64,000 nt of DNA from Anisakis pegreffii (taxonomy: Eukaryota; Nematoda; Chromadorea; Rhabditida; Anisakidae). The notes beneath the pieces are model-generated. The model worked only from the letters and a program-made list of their open reading frames with translations, was not told the origin of the DNA and ran no database searches. A program made the position numbers and the translations under genes. Positions 1 to 17,459 of this stretch are shown one piece after another (within the stretch, counting starts at the first letter, position 1; each line of letters opens with the position of its first letter). The stretch covers positions 186,001 through 250,000 of the forward strand of contig JAPYMA010000065.1 in the NCBI GenBank assembly GCA_035041965.1. The letters are read 5' to 3'.

Positions 1-103
1 TTTACGTAAAATATCAACTGCTCACTGCAAATCAATCTGCAGTTCTCGAATGTCAAATGCTTGCTGCTGATGCATAAACCATAATGAAATTCCTAATTTT
101 TAG

Positions 104-1733
104 CCAACAGCGTTTCACAAAGCTGTCGCAAATTGTCTTGCGATAACGGGAAAGGTTAGTTTCACGTGTTGATCACTTAATGAGACAATTCGATGAGCTC
201 AGAAATGTTGCTCTGTTCACAGAACAATTAGATTTTAAGAACGTTCAGCACCAATTGCACGTAACATCTTCGTGTAATTCACTCAGCTTTAATTAATCAA
301 AACTCACCCATGCAGTCCATTCAAAATCAGTTGTATTTAGCTACTATCAAGTGACAATTATCAGACTGAGGTGGGTCGGTGAACTGCATTGGGCTTAGGC
401 TAGCTGAGAATCACACCAGAGTTCGAGTATCTATGAAACAAGTACACGATCTGCAGCCATGAGACTTAGTCTAAGCCTAAGCTGAAATAAAATTCATCAT
501 TCTACCTCAATCTGATTATCTTCAGTTGTTTATATCAGTCAAATGAAAGCTGAATCATGCATTCGCCGTGTTCTGTTTTCCCTTGAGTCATTTCATTGAG
601 CAAAATGAATTACTCCATTTGTGTGTCCAACCACTGAATCGATATTATTCGCTTTCAACCAATAGCTGACCAATAGCTCAAATGCGTCGAAACAAATACT
701 ACTACTCGATCTTAATCTAACGAGTGATTTTATAAAATAACAGTTTTCAGATGCTGAATTTTGTCATCTTCTGTATGTCGTCATCACATTTTCGCAAGAA
801 TCTTCTCAAACGTCTTAACAGCTGTTTGCTTGGACTACGGCGCCGATCGAGTATGCGTTCAGGAGGTTCATTGTGATGAAATTTCGATCCAAAAACTGAT
901 CTTTAATTTATTCGATTATGATGATAAAAAATTCTTCGTTATCAGCTCTCTGAATTCCGTGTCTTATGAAATTTTCAACACATTGGCTCGATGAAGCCAT
1001 TGTGCACCATCGTATATTCCTTTCCTTCTTAAATTTCCTTGCTTAAAAAATTTTTCACTGCCACCCAATGACTATGATTCAATAATCTGAAGTTGAAATC
1101 GAAGTCTTTCGAGTCGAATTCGAAGCAAATTCGAATGAGTTTTGTTGACTGATCACAATCAGTGTGTTATTGATTCGGTGCTGTGCAAAATAACTGCTCA
1201 AATGCAAAATAACTCAAGATATTCCATTCTAGGTACGTCATTTTCAACAATAACTCATTGCAATAGCCAACATGAGAAATCGCCTTTGGCAGCGCGCTCA
1301 AATAAGAATCCGTTCACGCGTAATGGTTTAGGTTCGTTTCAGTTCTCCTTGAATACATAATAAGCACTGCATCAGATTATTGTTCAGTGATGGATGCTCG
1401 AGTTTTAAAAGCATCAGTTCAATGCTGTGCAACTGAACTGCTCTACAATGAATACAATTACAATTTTCGAGAGTAGACATGCAACTAGCATTCTATCATT
1501 TCATGCTGACTGAATAAAATGATTTAGTGGATGATCCATGTAACACGCAATTTACAGTCCGTTGGTGAGAATCATTTCGAAATTTCAGGTACTACTTACA
1601 GTGAGTTCACGCTGAGCAGTTGCGATACGAACTGCGCAACATTTCGATCGATGTCGATGCGACTCACCGAATGCGCTCAACGTCGTCACAAGAAGAAGGC
1701 ACCACTTCCCATGAAGACGCTGAGAACCGTTAA
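104..1733 (+). CDS. Rhodopsin-type GPCR, C-terminal exons (partial at left edge)
   Basis: Three exons join in phase: 104-154, 751-865 and 1606-1733 (stop TAA at 1731-1733). The first ends a transmembrane helix (residues like VANCLAITGK). The second continues it (LNFVIFCMSSSHFRK) and runs into a basic cytoplasmic segment. This is the usual layout of TM7 followed by the membrane-proximal tail in peptide-type class A receptors, where an N-F-x-I-Y/F-C stretch precedes a phenylalanine-arginine pair. The last exon gives a hydrophilic Ser/Glu-rich tail. Intron 1 has GTTAGT/TTTTCAG borders. Intron 2 ends at a GAG acceptor (1603-1605). TM1-6 lie beyond the left edge. Ligand is unknown. The family call rests on about 100 residues, so it is probable rather than certain. 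Confidence 0.6.
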
Positions 1734-2733
1734 AATTGAGCTGGCTTGATGCGATTGTTCATCTCACAGCCTCTGTGTGACGTTAGCGATCGACAAACCG
1801 TGATCTGTTTCCTTCACCTGAGATGTGCTCCAGGCCTATCACGAATGCCTGAGTTTCAGTTACTGAGAAAGTTTGAAGGTTGTCGTATGAGAGTGGTGTT
1901 CTGTTATTGAGCCGTTCCTTGATCACAAAATGTTAATGTTGTTGTTCTGATATTAGCCAGGTGAATGTTGTTCACGAAAAGAACCAGCTTTTATTGTGTA
2001 CATAGATATGATTTTATCCATATTTTTTGTCACAATCATAGTTCTACTCGTTGCACATGCTCGAATGTAAATGTTTTATATATTTTGAGAGATTTTCCTG
2101 ATCGTTAAAAACTAATATTCATATCATATGATTAAGTTCTTTATCTGTATTTTTTGTGACGTGTTCTTTCAGCGATCGTGTGACGATCACCTTTTTTTCC
2201 ATATCAAATACATTTCTCTAATCTCTTAAGCTGTCATTGTGAATAATGATCTCAGGTTTTCGTTTCGAAACAATAAAGTTTATTTTGCGGCAGCATTTTT
2301 CAATTGCATCAGTCGTATTGTTTTTTCACCTTATTGTCATAACCTCTCATTATGTGAAATCATTTTCTTTAAGGAATGTTCATCGTACCTGAACAGGTGC
2401 AGCTGTACTTAACCATACATATCATTTACTGGAAACGGTTAAACTATTGAAATGAACATTGAGTTAGGTGGTTAATTGTAAGACAAACTGATAGCATGGA
2501 TATGAAATAAGTATAATGAAAATAATTTATTGCGATGATGTCGATTCAAGCATTCAGAAATGTCGATTCAAAAATCGAGACGATAGTAGTAATGATTCTC
2601 ATCTAATAACATTCAGCATCAAAATCACAATTGTACTCACGTCAGTAAAAGTAAATATGCTGATCAATGGAATGAGCGTAATGATAATTTCACGATTTTT
2701 CACGATAACTCTGGCAATCATAAGAGTGAGATC
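1734..2733. other. Intergenic, convergent gene ends
   Basis: AT-rich spacer between the GPCR tail and the 3' end of the aspartic protease gene. An AATAAA lies at 2272-2277 (+) and could serve the GPCR transcript. No other feature was recognised. Confidence 0.5.
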
Positions 2734-5597
2734 TCAACTGCGTATCGGTTTCGCAAAACCAATTCTGGCGTTTCCAATGTCATAAATATTGCAAACGGAT
2801 CTTATGAAAGTATCGCCTAAAATCCAATCAACACCGAGTTCCTCAGACGATCCGTCGAATATTGTTAAACCGCATAAATTGTCACCGAGAGAGAGCTGAA
2901 TCATGAATTGTCTTTAGATAAATTTGGTTTCAATAAAAGATATAATTGATTTCAATAAAAGATATAACTGATCCATACACTTACGTCAACAATATACTCG
3001 TCAGGTGGTATATTGTAGGCATGACCGTTGATGAAAATTGTGAAGTTTGGCGCAGTTCGACGAACGCTACAGTTGATCACATACATACTGTAATAGGCGT
3101 TGTAATAGCCACCAATCACGCTGATAATCGTGCTCAGATATTTTGGTGGAACGCCCAGCCACGAAGTGCCGGTATCGGAAATTGCTTGCGTTTCACCAAC
3201 CATATAGAAGGACGGCAATTCGAATCTGAAATCTCATCAGCAGCTGTTTACAATCCTCTCTGACAATCAAATCAAAGAAATATTTTCAAACTGTTGGCAG
3301 TTGATTGCATACTTACTGTATACTGGCGTAACTCAAATCCAACAGTGGTTGTTAGGTCTTAAGGAAAACTTGGGTTTATAAACGAGTTCGAATTAGGAAC
3401 TCATTTTCTTGACTGAAATCAGCTGGAACTTCTGCAGTTTCAGTGCCGCTTGGACACGATAGATGTGTTGTTAGAAATATTTAAGAAGTGAATCCTGGAA
3501 ATCTGTGTGTGAAACAATTCAAAAACTCCTTGTCTCCAAAATCACCCTTCAATAGTGAATTGCCAGTAATATTTTCGTGTCAAAGGAACCCAATTGATAT
3601 GCGAATCACAATGCTCCCAATCATAACCACCATAAGTGATCTGACCACCTGATCCGTTACTCGACATACTTTCAGAACTGAAAACCACTGTCAGTATTTT
3701 GCTGAGAAATCAAAGTTGTCCTTCTTGGCCGACAGCAGATGCTGCAGAATGGCCAGCAAAATTAAAGTCACAATTTGCAGTTCAGGATAGAACGCGATTT
3801 GATGTGGTACGGAAGCGTTTCTCGCAACGAGCACATCAATCAACGAAGTCGTGCGAGAATCCCGACAAGTTTTCAGTGACCTTTCCATCCAAACGCTGAA
3901 CAAAGGTTGCTCCAGTTGTGGTAGCATATTTTCGACAGGATTCAAAGCACCAAACGAAGACAACTTCGGCCATGCCAGGCCCATGATACCATCGATTGGC
4001 TGTGAACCGAATACCTGATCAATCTCGTTGGCTAGACCAAATGTTTGATTTCCATACTCAAAACCATCCAACTGCAATTATAATACCAATATCAGTCGAT
4101 ACGATCTTTCTGTTCGACAAAACTCACTATTTTGCTCTCAAAACCGTGCGAGCGCTTGCAATTGAACGAATTTTTTTTTGACTCGGCAAGATCGTTTCAA
4201 ATTGACGTTGATCCAGAGCAAGTAACAAAATTCTGGCAAGTAGAGAACTTACTTTGATCACATCAGTCCCCAAATATCCGCTACTCGCTCCCGATCCATA
4301 TAACAAGCGAAAAGGCTTTTCGAGGTTTGTAAATGTTGATGAATTGCTGAAAATCGCTAATATCGCCCCATAAAATGAATTCGAACTCATTTATGTGAAC
4401 AATGCAACAAGAACGAGTTGAGAATACCAAGGATTGAAATGATGTTTGGTAAATCCAGAGCTGTAGAAGCCCAAACAAGCATCTGTCCAACATGACGTGG
4501 ATACAATCCACAAATCTGAACTTCCTGTATCTGGAACCACTTCAAGGCTTTGCGCTGAAAGCAGAAATTCACTGAAATACAATAGATGTTTGAAAGAAAA
4601 GTTTTCAAATGATGACAGCTTTCACACTCGTTTGCTACTTAAACTCAACATTCCGTCCGCATTCGATGAATTTTGAAGTTTCATTCCTCTCATTTTACCT
4701 CTCATTCTAAGTCCATAATTTTTACGAAATGAATCTATATCCGCCTGGGTTCCATTACGTTTGTGGGACAGCATCCTTGAATTGCTTACAAGTGTGAATT
4801 GATGGTTCATCTAATGTGAAGAAAACAATAGGGACTACTTACGTGGTGTGCCGATATGAATGGTCGCCAGGTAGAAGTTATCGTTCATGACTTCCAGATT
4901 CTGAATCCTCGGAAACGATCCGGCAACGAGTCTCGCGCGATAGTGGTCCCATTGGCCAGCCCTCAATTATCAACTCGAATATTACACTCTCTCTTTCAAT
5001 CATTCCATGTTCTATTGTAAAAAAAAAATACAAAATAAAACGCACGCTGACGTGTTCAACGGAATGTTTCGACGGACGGAAAACTGAGCAGCTAAGCAGC
5101 CAGAACAAGCACTCATACAAGACAAAGACGGGGCAAACACGCGACTCCTAACTATTCTTAAATATGGGCAATAAGTAATTTGCAAAATTGTTTCTCGCCT
5201 TAGAGAGGTAAAGTTCATCGACATTCACCACAAATCATGGAGTATCACTAGCTCAAATATCATGCATCTGATTCGTAGTCGAAGAAACATCATCAACGGA
5301 ACGAGCCATTGCCTTCCTACTATAGGCGGTTTTTGTTCACTGAATTCGATGCTAAATCGCTTGCAGTGCTACTTTGAAACAATATGAAGTCAAAACCGTG
5401 AAGTTATATCAGATCATGCAGGATGAATGCTTTGACGAGAACTGCTCTACGGTTTCAATTCTGCAACTTGAAGAAGAACAAACTAACTCGATCAGGTTCT
5501 TTCTCAGTGAACCAGAACGTCTGATTGGAATGTGGATGACCGCACTGATCGGTGATAGAACCGTTAGATAGGATGTGAGTAGCCAAACAATACTCAT
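2734..5597 (-). CDS. Secreted pepsin-like aspartic protease (cathepsin D/pepsin A1 family)
   Basis: Endopeptidase of the two-lobed pepsin fold. On the minus strand seven exons join in phase: 4900-4843, 4554-4428, 4346-4253, 4071-3881, 3677-3546, 3225-2985 and 2895-2734, giving 334 residues. Both catalytic motifs are present, DTGSSDLW and SDTGTSW. The flap tyrosine is in YGSGASSGYLG, and IGTPP, DGIMGLAW, GGQITYGG and WILGDTFIRSVCNIYD are all family-typical. A likely first exon at 5597-5484 encodes a signal peptide and a basic propeptide start (VIHIPIRRSGSLRK). The propeptide exon between 5484 and 4900 was not resolved. Nematode members act in gut digestion or lysosomes; secretion here is inferred from the leader. 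The first intron of the mature region (4842-4555) holds an unexplained open frame. Confidence 0.92.
2928..2971. repeat. 22-bp tandem duplication
   Basis: Two adjacent copies of a 22-bp unit beginning TTTCAATAAAAGATATAA differ at one base. They lie in the last intron of the aspartic protease gene. Confidence 0.85.
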
Positions 5598-8500
5598 TAC
5601 AGAGCAATGCTGAATTATCGAGAGTTTACTTTCATTTTGTGTGAGGACCGTTCTGATAAGTCGTTAACAATATCGAAGCTAACCTCGCAGAGCAGTGATA
5701 AATTCTCGCCAAGCAAACAGATTTGTGAAGAGTTTATGAGAGATTCTCTGTCATTTATAGTGATAATTGTTGACGTTTCGATGGTTGGCGATATGCTGGT
5801 GACAGACACGAAGTGTTGACTTTAGGGAAAATGATTTTGCGATTAAATCGACAATCAATCCAATGAAATCAATTTTCATTTCAGTTGAATTCAATTGAGA
5901 GAAGCGATTTTGCTATTGATGGCGCCAATTCAACGAAATTTTCACAGAACGTACCGATCAAAATTCGCATCAATTATCAAATAAAGTCATGTTCAACGGG
6001 GGAATGAGAATTTCTTCAAGAATGACTTCCTGTTAAATGCCCCCAATCTACAATGTAAATGTTTCACTTTCACTATCGCTATATCCCTATTTCCTTCAGT
6101 TTTTAATCGTTCGTTCATTTCTGCAGCTGCTTCAACAAAACGAATGGACATTCACAAAACACGAATCTATTCATCACTCTTTACTTCAAATTACCCAAAT
6201 GACAATTGCTCACTGATTAATACTTTAAGTGATCATTGAACAAATTTAGAGAATTTGCTGAAAGAGATATCAAATGAAAATTCGATAGTTTCACCAAAAA
6301 AATGGATGAATAATTGATAGATGACGATTGTATGTCATCGTTCCGCATTTCACTTGAATTCAAGATGGTCCCATTTGTTTAAATTGTCCTGCCGCACCAT
6401 CAATGGATATCCGCAACATAACCAAATGACATTTCATCCAAATATCAGAGTCGATGTTCAAATTGTTTACTGAATATGTTCACTGAATATGCTAATGAAC
6501 ATAAAAAATACTGATTCAATATCAATAATTTAAAATATCATCGATCGAATACAGATGACAGAATAAATAAATTGTAAGTTATAACAAAAAATTATTCCAT
6601 TAACAAATTCGTCACAATGAGTGCACTTGCGTTCACAACTTTTGGATGTTAGGGATCTACCTAGAGCAGGAAACATTCTTATGTTGAACCTCGTGTCCTT
6701 TTCATGCATCGAAATCTGCCGCCGTCGATTGTCTTCATCCAAACCTCTAACCGTTCCACCACTGTGATCAATGTGAATCGATCGCTACAATTTCAGTACA
6801 ACAAAAAAAAACAACTTCGCAGTCCAATTTGCTTTATAACTTGATTCTACGTGACTGAAAATTCATGTAATAGAGACACAACCGTAAAGGTACACTCCTC
6901 ATCCATTACGATTTTCCATCAATATCCCTGCTGCAAGATAAAACAACTGATTTGTTCACTGCCAACATCGAATATGTCAATGAAGATAGTCTTATGAATA
7001 ATTTCAACTCGATAACGTTACACACGTTGCAATGCGAGGAACTTCCCAGGAGAACGTTGCTGAATTATTGAATTTTTTCGAAGAAATTCTTTAGTGAGTA
7101 CATTACATCAGGTTTTTGCAGAACTACGTCAATTCGCGAGAGAAATGTGACCTTCATTTCAATGAAAATCGCCGCAAAATATGGGATGTTGCTGAACAGG
7201 ATGTCATTAATAAAATCCTGTTCAGAAACATCCCATATTTTTGATACCTTGATCAACGTATCATTGATCATCAGCGATTCTTTGTCTCTTGTTGAAACGT
7301 GACTCTTCTCATGAAAAACGACTCAACTTGACGACTTAACTTTGAGCGATCCAATATCAACGCTTTTAACGATCATTTATTTAGTATATCCATTACGATT
7401 CTGAATAAGGCATAAAAACTTCTAATCAAAATTGAAAAACTTCGAATAAAATCATTAATTCGACAATATTGGTTCATAGAAACAAATTATCGCATTACTG
7501 AAATCTAATAATTCAGTACAGCTTGCGAAATGTGGAGAAGAAATTCTGAGTGATGAAAAGCTCTGACATTCCTCTTGTCATGATGGCCAATTTACTGAAG
7601 CGAAGTCTTGATAATCGTCAGAATTTCTTCCAAATGACAGATTCTACTCTCAAAATTCGCACAAGGTGAACATATCGAAAAGGTGAACATATCTGTAATG
7701 AAAATCATCACATCTTTCCGGTGGCTCGACTCCTTCCGTCAAATTTTCTCATGTGCAACGGATAGAACTAAGGCATCTCAGGATATAATCTGGATGAAAA
7801 TTTCTCGAATCACTTCTAGACAGCCACACCTTTGCGATTTGCGAAACTGATCAAACGTCTTTTTTACACGAGACAGACACATTCTTGTGAGCTCGAGCAA
7901 TTAGATGACAAATAAGCGGTCACTAGAAATCCCCTCAGTAACGGAAAGAAACTTCTAACATTGCTTGGTTCCAAAAATCTCACAGAAAAAAGGACATCAC
8001 ACTTGTTTCAATCGAAAATCACACATTTGCTGCTGTTCAATGATTCTACTCACTCATTTGAATACCTTGTTGATGAAAACAAAAATGAAACCAATAACAA
8101 TAACAACGAAAAATACACTCTCTTCGAAGAATTTAAAAAAAAAAATTAAAAACGTTCAGAACGACGAACAAACGGTTAACAGTCGAACAAATCTACGAAA
8201 ACAAACTAAATTCAACAATAAACACACGAAAAATACAAACAATTCTCATCAATCAAACTAATCCAACCTATTCAACAGCAAAAAAATACGTTCCAGCGTC
8301 CAACTTTATGCGTAACAACAATCGCAAAACAAAAGCAAATTATCATAAAAACAAAACATTCATTTAGAAAATCTTCGAAAAAATTATTTAAAAAATGAAA
8401 AGTTGATAAATTTTCCTAAACATTCTGCAACTGATACGTTCGAAAACATTAAATACATATTAAAAATTGATAGATAAAACTTTGAAAAACAATTTAGCAA

Positions 8501-8659
8501 TATGCAATATTCTCCATAAAATATCCATTAGAACGGAAGGCATCCATGTAAACGATTACCTCTAAAAACAAACGAAACAACTTGTGAACTTAAAATAATC
8601 AACGGGTTTTTGAGTAAAGCGGTGAGGATGACTGAAATCGATATGTGTGATTGCATCGA
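5598..8659. other. Intergenic spacer without recognisable genes
   Basis: AT-rich sequence between the protease and adenylosuccinate synthetase genes. Apart from the hairpin at 7176-7241 and adenine-rich runs near 8100-8400 it holds only short open frames without splice-consistent neighbours. Confidence 0.5.
7176..7241. repeat. Near-perfect inverted repeat (hairpin)
   Basis: A 27-base arm at 7176-7202 (AAAATATGGGATGTT...CAGGAT) is mirrored at 7215-7241 with one mismatch and a 12-base loop. It would form a long stem on either strand. Confidence 0.9.
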
Positions 8660-12788
<4,129 letters not shown>

Positions 12789-13439
12789 TCTTATTCTTCT
12801 ACAACAAGACAACAACAATTTGCAAATGAAAAAGATTGAATTCAAAGAATTTGCAATCTATTTAACACACAAAGCCATCAAATCAACAGTTATGACGCAA
12901 AACTTGGCACTTCAATCGTATCCAATAATCCAAACAACAATGCATCAACAAACAAATAATGAGCAAACAAATCATATCGATACTTCACTGAACCAAAGAA
13001 AAACAAACGAATAAATAAATTTGTATGCACAGGGTGAATAAATAAATAAAAGTCAGACAAACGAACACATCGATACAAACATGAAAGCAGCATAAATATA
13101 TGTTCCAATATTGCATCAGCTCGTTCACCAACCAACAGTCTTTTTCTACGAAAGCGATTCGACGAGATTTTACCCCACTGTTCACATAGTGATTGATAAA
13201 ATGTTGTCCACAACGTGGCTATGCGAAAGAAGCGCCACATCACGTTTGCTATTCAATATATCACACCATAAAATATGCGAAGAATCAATCGTTCTCCACT
13301 TTAATCAGAAAAATAACAAAATTTTGCCAGCACTTTATATCTTCACCAGTATTTTTTTTCAGTTCTTTCTCATCACTCAAGTCTCTCTTCTGAATTTTTC
13401 TCTCAGAACGTCTCGAAACTAATTTTTCCAACAACGACT
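12789..13439. other. Upstream spacer of adenylosuccinate synthetase
   Basis: AT-rich sequence. It probably contains the promoter of the minus-strand synthetase gene, but no motif can be named. Open frames here lack splice support. Confidence 0.4.
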
Positions 13440-13830
13440 CAAACATCAAAGACGAACAGACAAATCAAATAATCACTTCCGATATACACAGATACGTCAA
13501 TTTTTCGTCAAACGAAAACAACTACTGATTCTCAACTGATGATTATCAATAAAACGGAGATAAATGAATCGTTCCCCTCAAAGGCGTTCGGACATCATCT
13601 GGTGACAACAAAAATCACAATCGGCCCACCATGAAGTATTCCATAATGTTTATTAACGCATGGAAATAACCGTTCGGGTATTAAATATCGAATTAAAACG
13701 TCATGCAGAGATGGACATGAAAATCGCAAAGTTGATTATCAACGGAACACGGTATTACAGCAGTTTAAGTTAAACAGATAAGTAGACAGTCCAATTGATA
13801 GAACGGATAAATGAGGATAATTCGTGTTCT
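13440..13830. repeat. Diverged direct repeat B, copy 1
   Basis: About 390 bp aligns with 17460-17870 in the same orientation. Shared landmarks are ACGTCAATTTTT, TTCTCAACTG, AAGTATTCCA, and ATCGCAAA followed by TTGATTATCAACG. The copies differ by many substitutions and small indels, so this is an old duplication or mobile-element remnant. No coding frame is conserved between them. Confidence 0.75.
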
Positions 13831-14047
13831 ATCACTTTTCATCCTTGCTCACCCACTTCTTCTCACAAATCTGATGTTAACATTTCGATACAACGAAATC
13901 AGATATTTAAATTATGAAGTTTCGACAAGAAAAATGAACATAGCGATCGCAATGTGAATCTCTCGAATTTTCATAACCTTCCAAAACTGCGCGAAGTTCA
14001 AATTTATTAGCAGCGAGCGTCACAGACAACACTTCTCCATATTTTCA

Positions 14048-14230
14048 GACGGGGAGGAAAAAGGCCAAATTGTTCGCTAGACGGGCACCCATCTCCGTTT
14101 AGCCGAACAACTGGCCTACAGATACATACCCCTCGATTGGTTTCGGCCTGCAAATGCTAGCAGGAGCTGGCAGGTTGCTACCGAAGTCAGAGTGGCGAGG
14201 CACCCACCCACTGATGAGAATTCCAGCTAC
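14048..14230. repeat. GC-rich island with repeat C, copy 1
   Basis: This stretch is much richer in G and C than its surroundings. Its first 50 bases (GGAGGAAAAAGGCC... CTAGACGG) resemble 19476-19523. No protein was recognised. It may be a fragment of a mobile element. Confidence 0.5.
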
Positions 14231-15793
14231 CCAAAAAACCACCCAAAACCCTTAAACCTCAAGCACAGACAAAACGCCTCGCCATACTCTGTCCCAACCG
14301 AAAGGCATCAAACGAAAGAGCTACAAATCTAGCTCTTCCGTCAGAATACAACAACACGTTAACGCTTTATACATCCCTCACTCTTCGCAGAGAGTTATGA
14401 GGGTTTCACGACAATAAATGTTACAAATATATCACAACATTTCATCTTTTTATCACAAAATCTTCATGATCTTCTTCCCGCAACCGTTCACTGTGCACCT
14501 TTTCTCACCGCGACGATCTGAATTCATATCGAATGTCCCTGAAAATTTACTCTCCTGTTTCAACCGAAAATTTTCTAAAATATTCACGTTACGTGAACTA
14601 TGGTACGCTAATCTGTTTCACACTGAATTCCACCCAGTCTGCTATAACTGTCCCCTCTAAACTCGCCCAACCTACTTAATCTGTCCACTCAGGTTTCTAT
14701 CACATGATCTTGGGTCCAGCTTATCTGAGCCTTTCCAATTCCCCATTTTTATTAAAAGCCGTTGTCAGAGGTTTGTTGTCATCCGATTACATTTTCGCTG
14801 TCCCTCCGGAATTGCATGCTGAGAGGAAAAATTTCCTTTGTGTTGTGTTGCTTCACGTCTTCATCAACGAAGATTCCCACCTCCCTCTCTCGCTTTTCCT
14901 AATCTCTAACGTATTGAGAAGGATGGTAGATTATTCTTTCTCAGCGTATACTATAGCACTTTTGAGAAACTCAAAAGTAGACCTGAAATAAAATGCAATA
15001 GGTTTCAAAACCAAAATCCGAACCCTAGAATGACAGACGAGAACGTAGAGCGCTACCACTATGCTAAGATACACCCACATCCCCGCTTCTCACATAGTAA
15101 ACAAATGTGGACTGTGGGAAAACTACCATTCTTCTTTCCCCTCCCCATCCGAATTACACAATCTTTACGTAAAACTACATATAAAAAAGAACGAACCTCT
15201 GACAACGAAAAAAAAGATAAATAGAAATAATAAAATCGGCAATTTGAAGTCAAAAGCGTTGCAAAATCATTCCAAGTACAGTTCAAAACTCAAGTTCGAA
15301 CCCACCTTTGACTATTGAAACGTACGCCATTACTACTGCGCTCAAGTGTACCTTAAATTTTCAGATAATACAAAATAGATAAAAATGGATTTTTAAAAAA
15401 TTGCCGATTTTCTTCGCCCTTTTCCTCAGAACCGCACAATTTTCTTCTGAAAGAATACTGCCTACCACTTTTCTTTTGAAAAAAGCATTAACTTACTAGA
15501 AGTAGGAGAAAACTGATAAAATAAACATTAAATACAGAATGCTAGAACATCAGGTAAAAATTACTTTTTGACGAAGTAATTGCCGCAGCTGTTCACAGAT
15601 CGACCCAACACAGCTCTTCACATTGATGTAACGTGCACTCTACACCCGTAATTGACTTCAGCACAATCGGAGGAAAGAAACTTTTTATCAACATCACACG
15701 CAATGGATTCACATGGTTAGATTCAAGAAGAAACAAAATTCTGGCAACTCAAATGTTTTCGGACATACATGGTGCTTGGTATCGAAGAAAATG

Positions 15794-16310
15794 GACTCAA
15801 AAACTCTTGAATAAACATGACCCAAATGCTCAACAATTCAAACACTAACAGCCATAAGATGAGGTGAAGGGTGGTCAAAAATGTTTTCCAACTTTGCCTA
15901 ACTATTTGCTTGGCTTAGCAGAAACACAGACACCAGCTTTTCGTAGACACCCGAGGTCCCCCGCCGCTGTCCATGAAAACATGGAAGTTTGACGGTACGA
16001 ATGCCGGGTTCACCCGGAACCGAGATAGGACTGCTCCCTGGGTTATCCGCCCATTCTCCCGGCCACCATGCATCCGAACACCTACAAGGATGCTCGAAAA
16101 CCTGATGTCTGTGCACTTTGCTCGGTCATGCATGGAACAACATCACATTGGAAAATTTTAATGACCGTTCCACCTAATCCTATGGGCCGTTTCGTCTGTT
16201 ACTTAAGGGGGAAGGGGTGGAATAAACATTCAAATCTTGCGAAAAATCCTTCACAAAATTAAAGAAACAAAAAATCAATTATGAAAAGTTGACCTGATAG
16301 AGGTCGTCTA
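15794..16310. repeat. Direct repeat A, copy 1
   Basis: About 515 bp repeated 759 bp downstream with roughly 80-90% identity by eye. The core (CCGAGGTCCCCCGCCGCTGT to GGCCACCATGCATCCGAACA) is GC-rich and the best conserved part. The reading frames through the core are interrupted differently in the two copies, which argues against a functional protein. Confidence 0.85.
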
Positions 16311-16552
16311 TCCATCGCCATCATTCAATCCTCGGTTTGGTGAGATGTCCTGTGTGCGCGTACTTGTGATCGACTCCACAACGTTTGATGGAATGAAATC
16401 GTTATCATGATTACGTGTAATGAATTCATATGTTTGTATTTAGCGGGAAGCTATGAGGATCAAAAAAAACGCAATATCTGCATTTTTGCTTGGTTAGGAA
16501 CATGGAATAAACGTAATCAGGAGGAATTATTTTACTAAGCAGCTACTTGTAA

Positions 16553-17068
16553 GACTCAAAAATTCTTAAATAAATACGATTCAAATGCTTAATAAATTAA
16601 ATAGTAATAGCCATAAGATGAGGTGGGGAACGATCAAAAATGTTTTCCAATTTTGCCTATCTAGATGCCTAGTTTAAGACAAATACAGACACCAGATTTT
16701 CGTAGACACCCGAGGTCCCCCGCCGCTGTCCATGAAAACACGGAAGTTTGACGGTACGAATGCCGGGTTCACCCGGAACCGGGATAGGATTGCTCCTTGG
16801 GTTATCAGCCCATTCTCCCGGCCACCATGCATCCGAACACCTACAGGGTGCTCGAAAACCTGGTGTCTGTGCTTCTCCCTCAGTCATGTATGGGACAAAA
16901 ACACACTGGACCACTTTAATGACCGTTCCACCTAATTCTATGTGCTCTCTCCGATCTTATCTAGGGGGAAGGGTGGAATAAACGTAAAAATCTTACAAAA
17001 AAATCCTCACAAAATTGAGTGAACACAGAGTCAACGGCAAAAAGTTAACCTGATGCAAGATCGTTCAT
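16553..17068. repeat. Direct repeat A, copy 2
   Basis: Second copy of the unit at 15794-16310, same orientation, separated by about 240 bp of unrelated sequence. The GC-rich core is at 16686-16880. Confidence 0.85.
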
Positions 17069-17094
17069 TGATCGCTAAGATGCAATAGCTTTAC

Positions 17095-17280
17095 TTCCAT
17101 CGACCGGTGAAATGCCGTTCGATGTCCCCAGGTTGATCAACTGTCCTGCGTGTTGTCATTCGTTTTGGCAATACCACTTTTACGCCGGGTTGCCATCCCC
17201 TGACACAACCCTCCTCATTTATCCGGGCTTGGGACCGGCACTAGGGGCCATAAACCCCTCGTGGCTGAGTTAAAGCAAAT
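17095..17280. other. GC-rich island of unknown origin
   Basis: A compositional island directly after repeat A copy 2, including CGGGCTTGGGACCGGCACTA and a CCCCTCGTGG stretch. It resembles neither the neighbouring AT-rich DNA nor the exons in this window. No coding frame is convincing. Probably part of the same repeat-rich block. Confidence 0.4.
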
Positions 17281-17459
17281 GGTTGGTATCACGTATCTTT
17301 TCATATCAAAGCATCTGAATCTATAAACATTGTTTTATCCACATTGGATAACAATTCGAGTAGTATTGTTGACTGACCGGAACTGTTATCCAGTACGAAT
17401 GCTGATGTTTGCAAATTGTGAGGATAACGTAAAGGAAAGAACGAAAGATCAGAAGGGAC

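Noticed and set aside
1531..1749. 72-codon plus-strand frame with basic tail
   Set aside because: It is a shadow of the GPCR final exon, whose phase-matched frame ends at 1733.
8100..8400. Adenine-rich tract, considered as a retroposed poly(A) tail
   Set aside because: No adjacent element or target-site duplication visible; likely simple AT-rich spacer.
15898..16262. Overlapping frames on both strands in repeat A
   Set aside because: Frames are not maintained between the two copies; they arise from the GC-rich composition lowering stop frequency.
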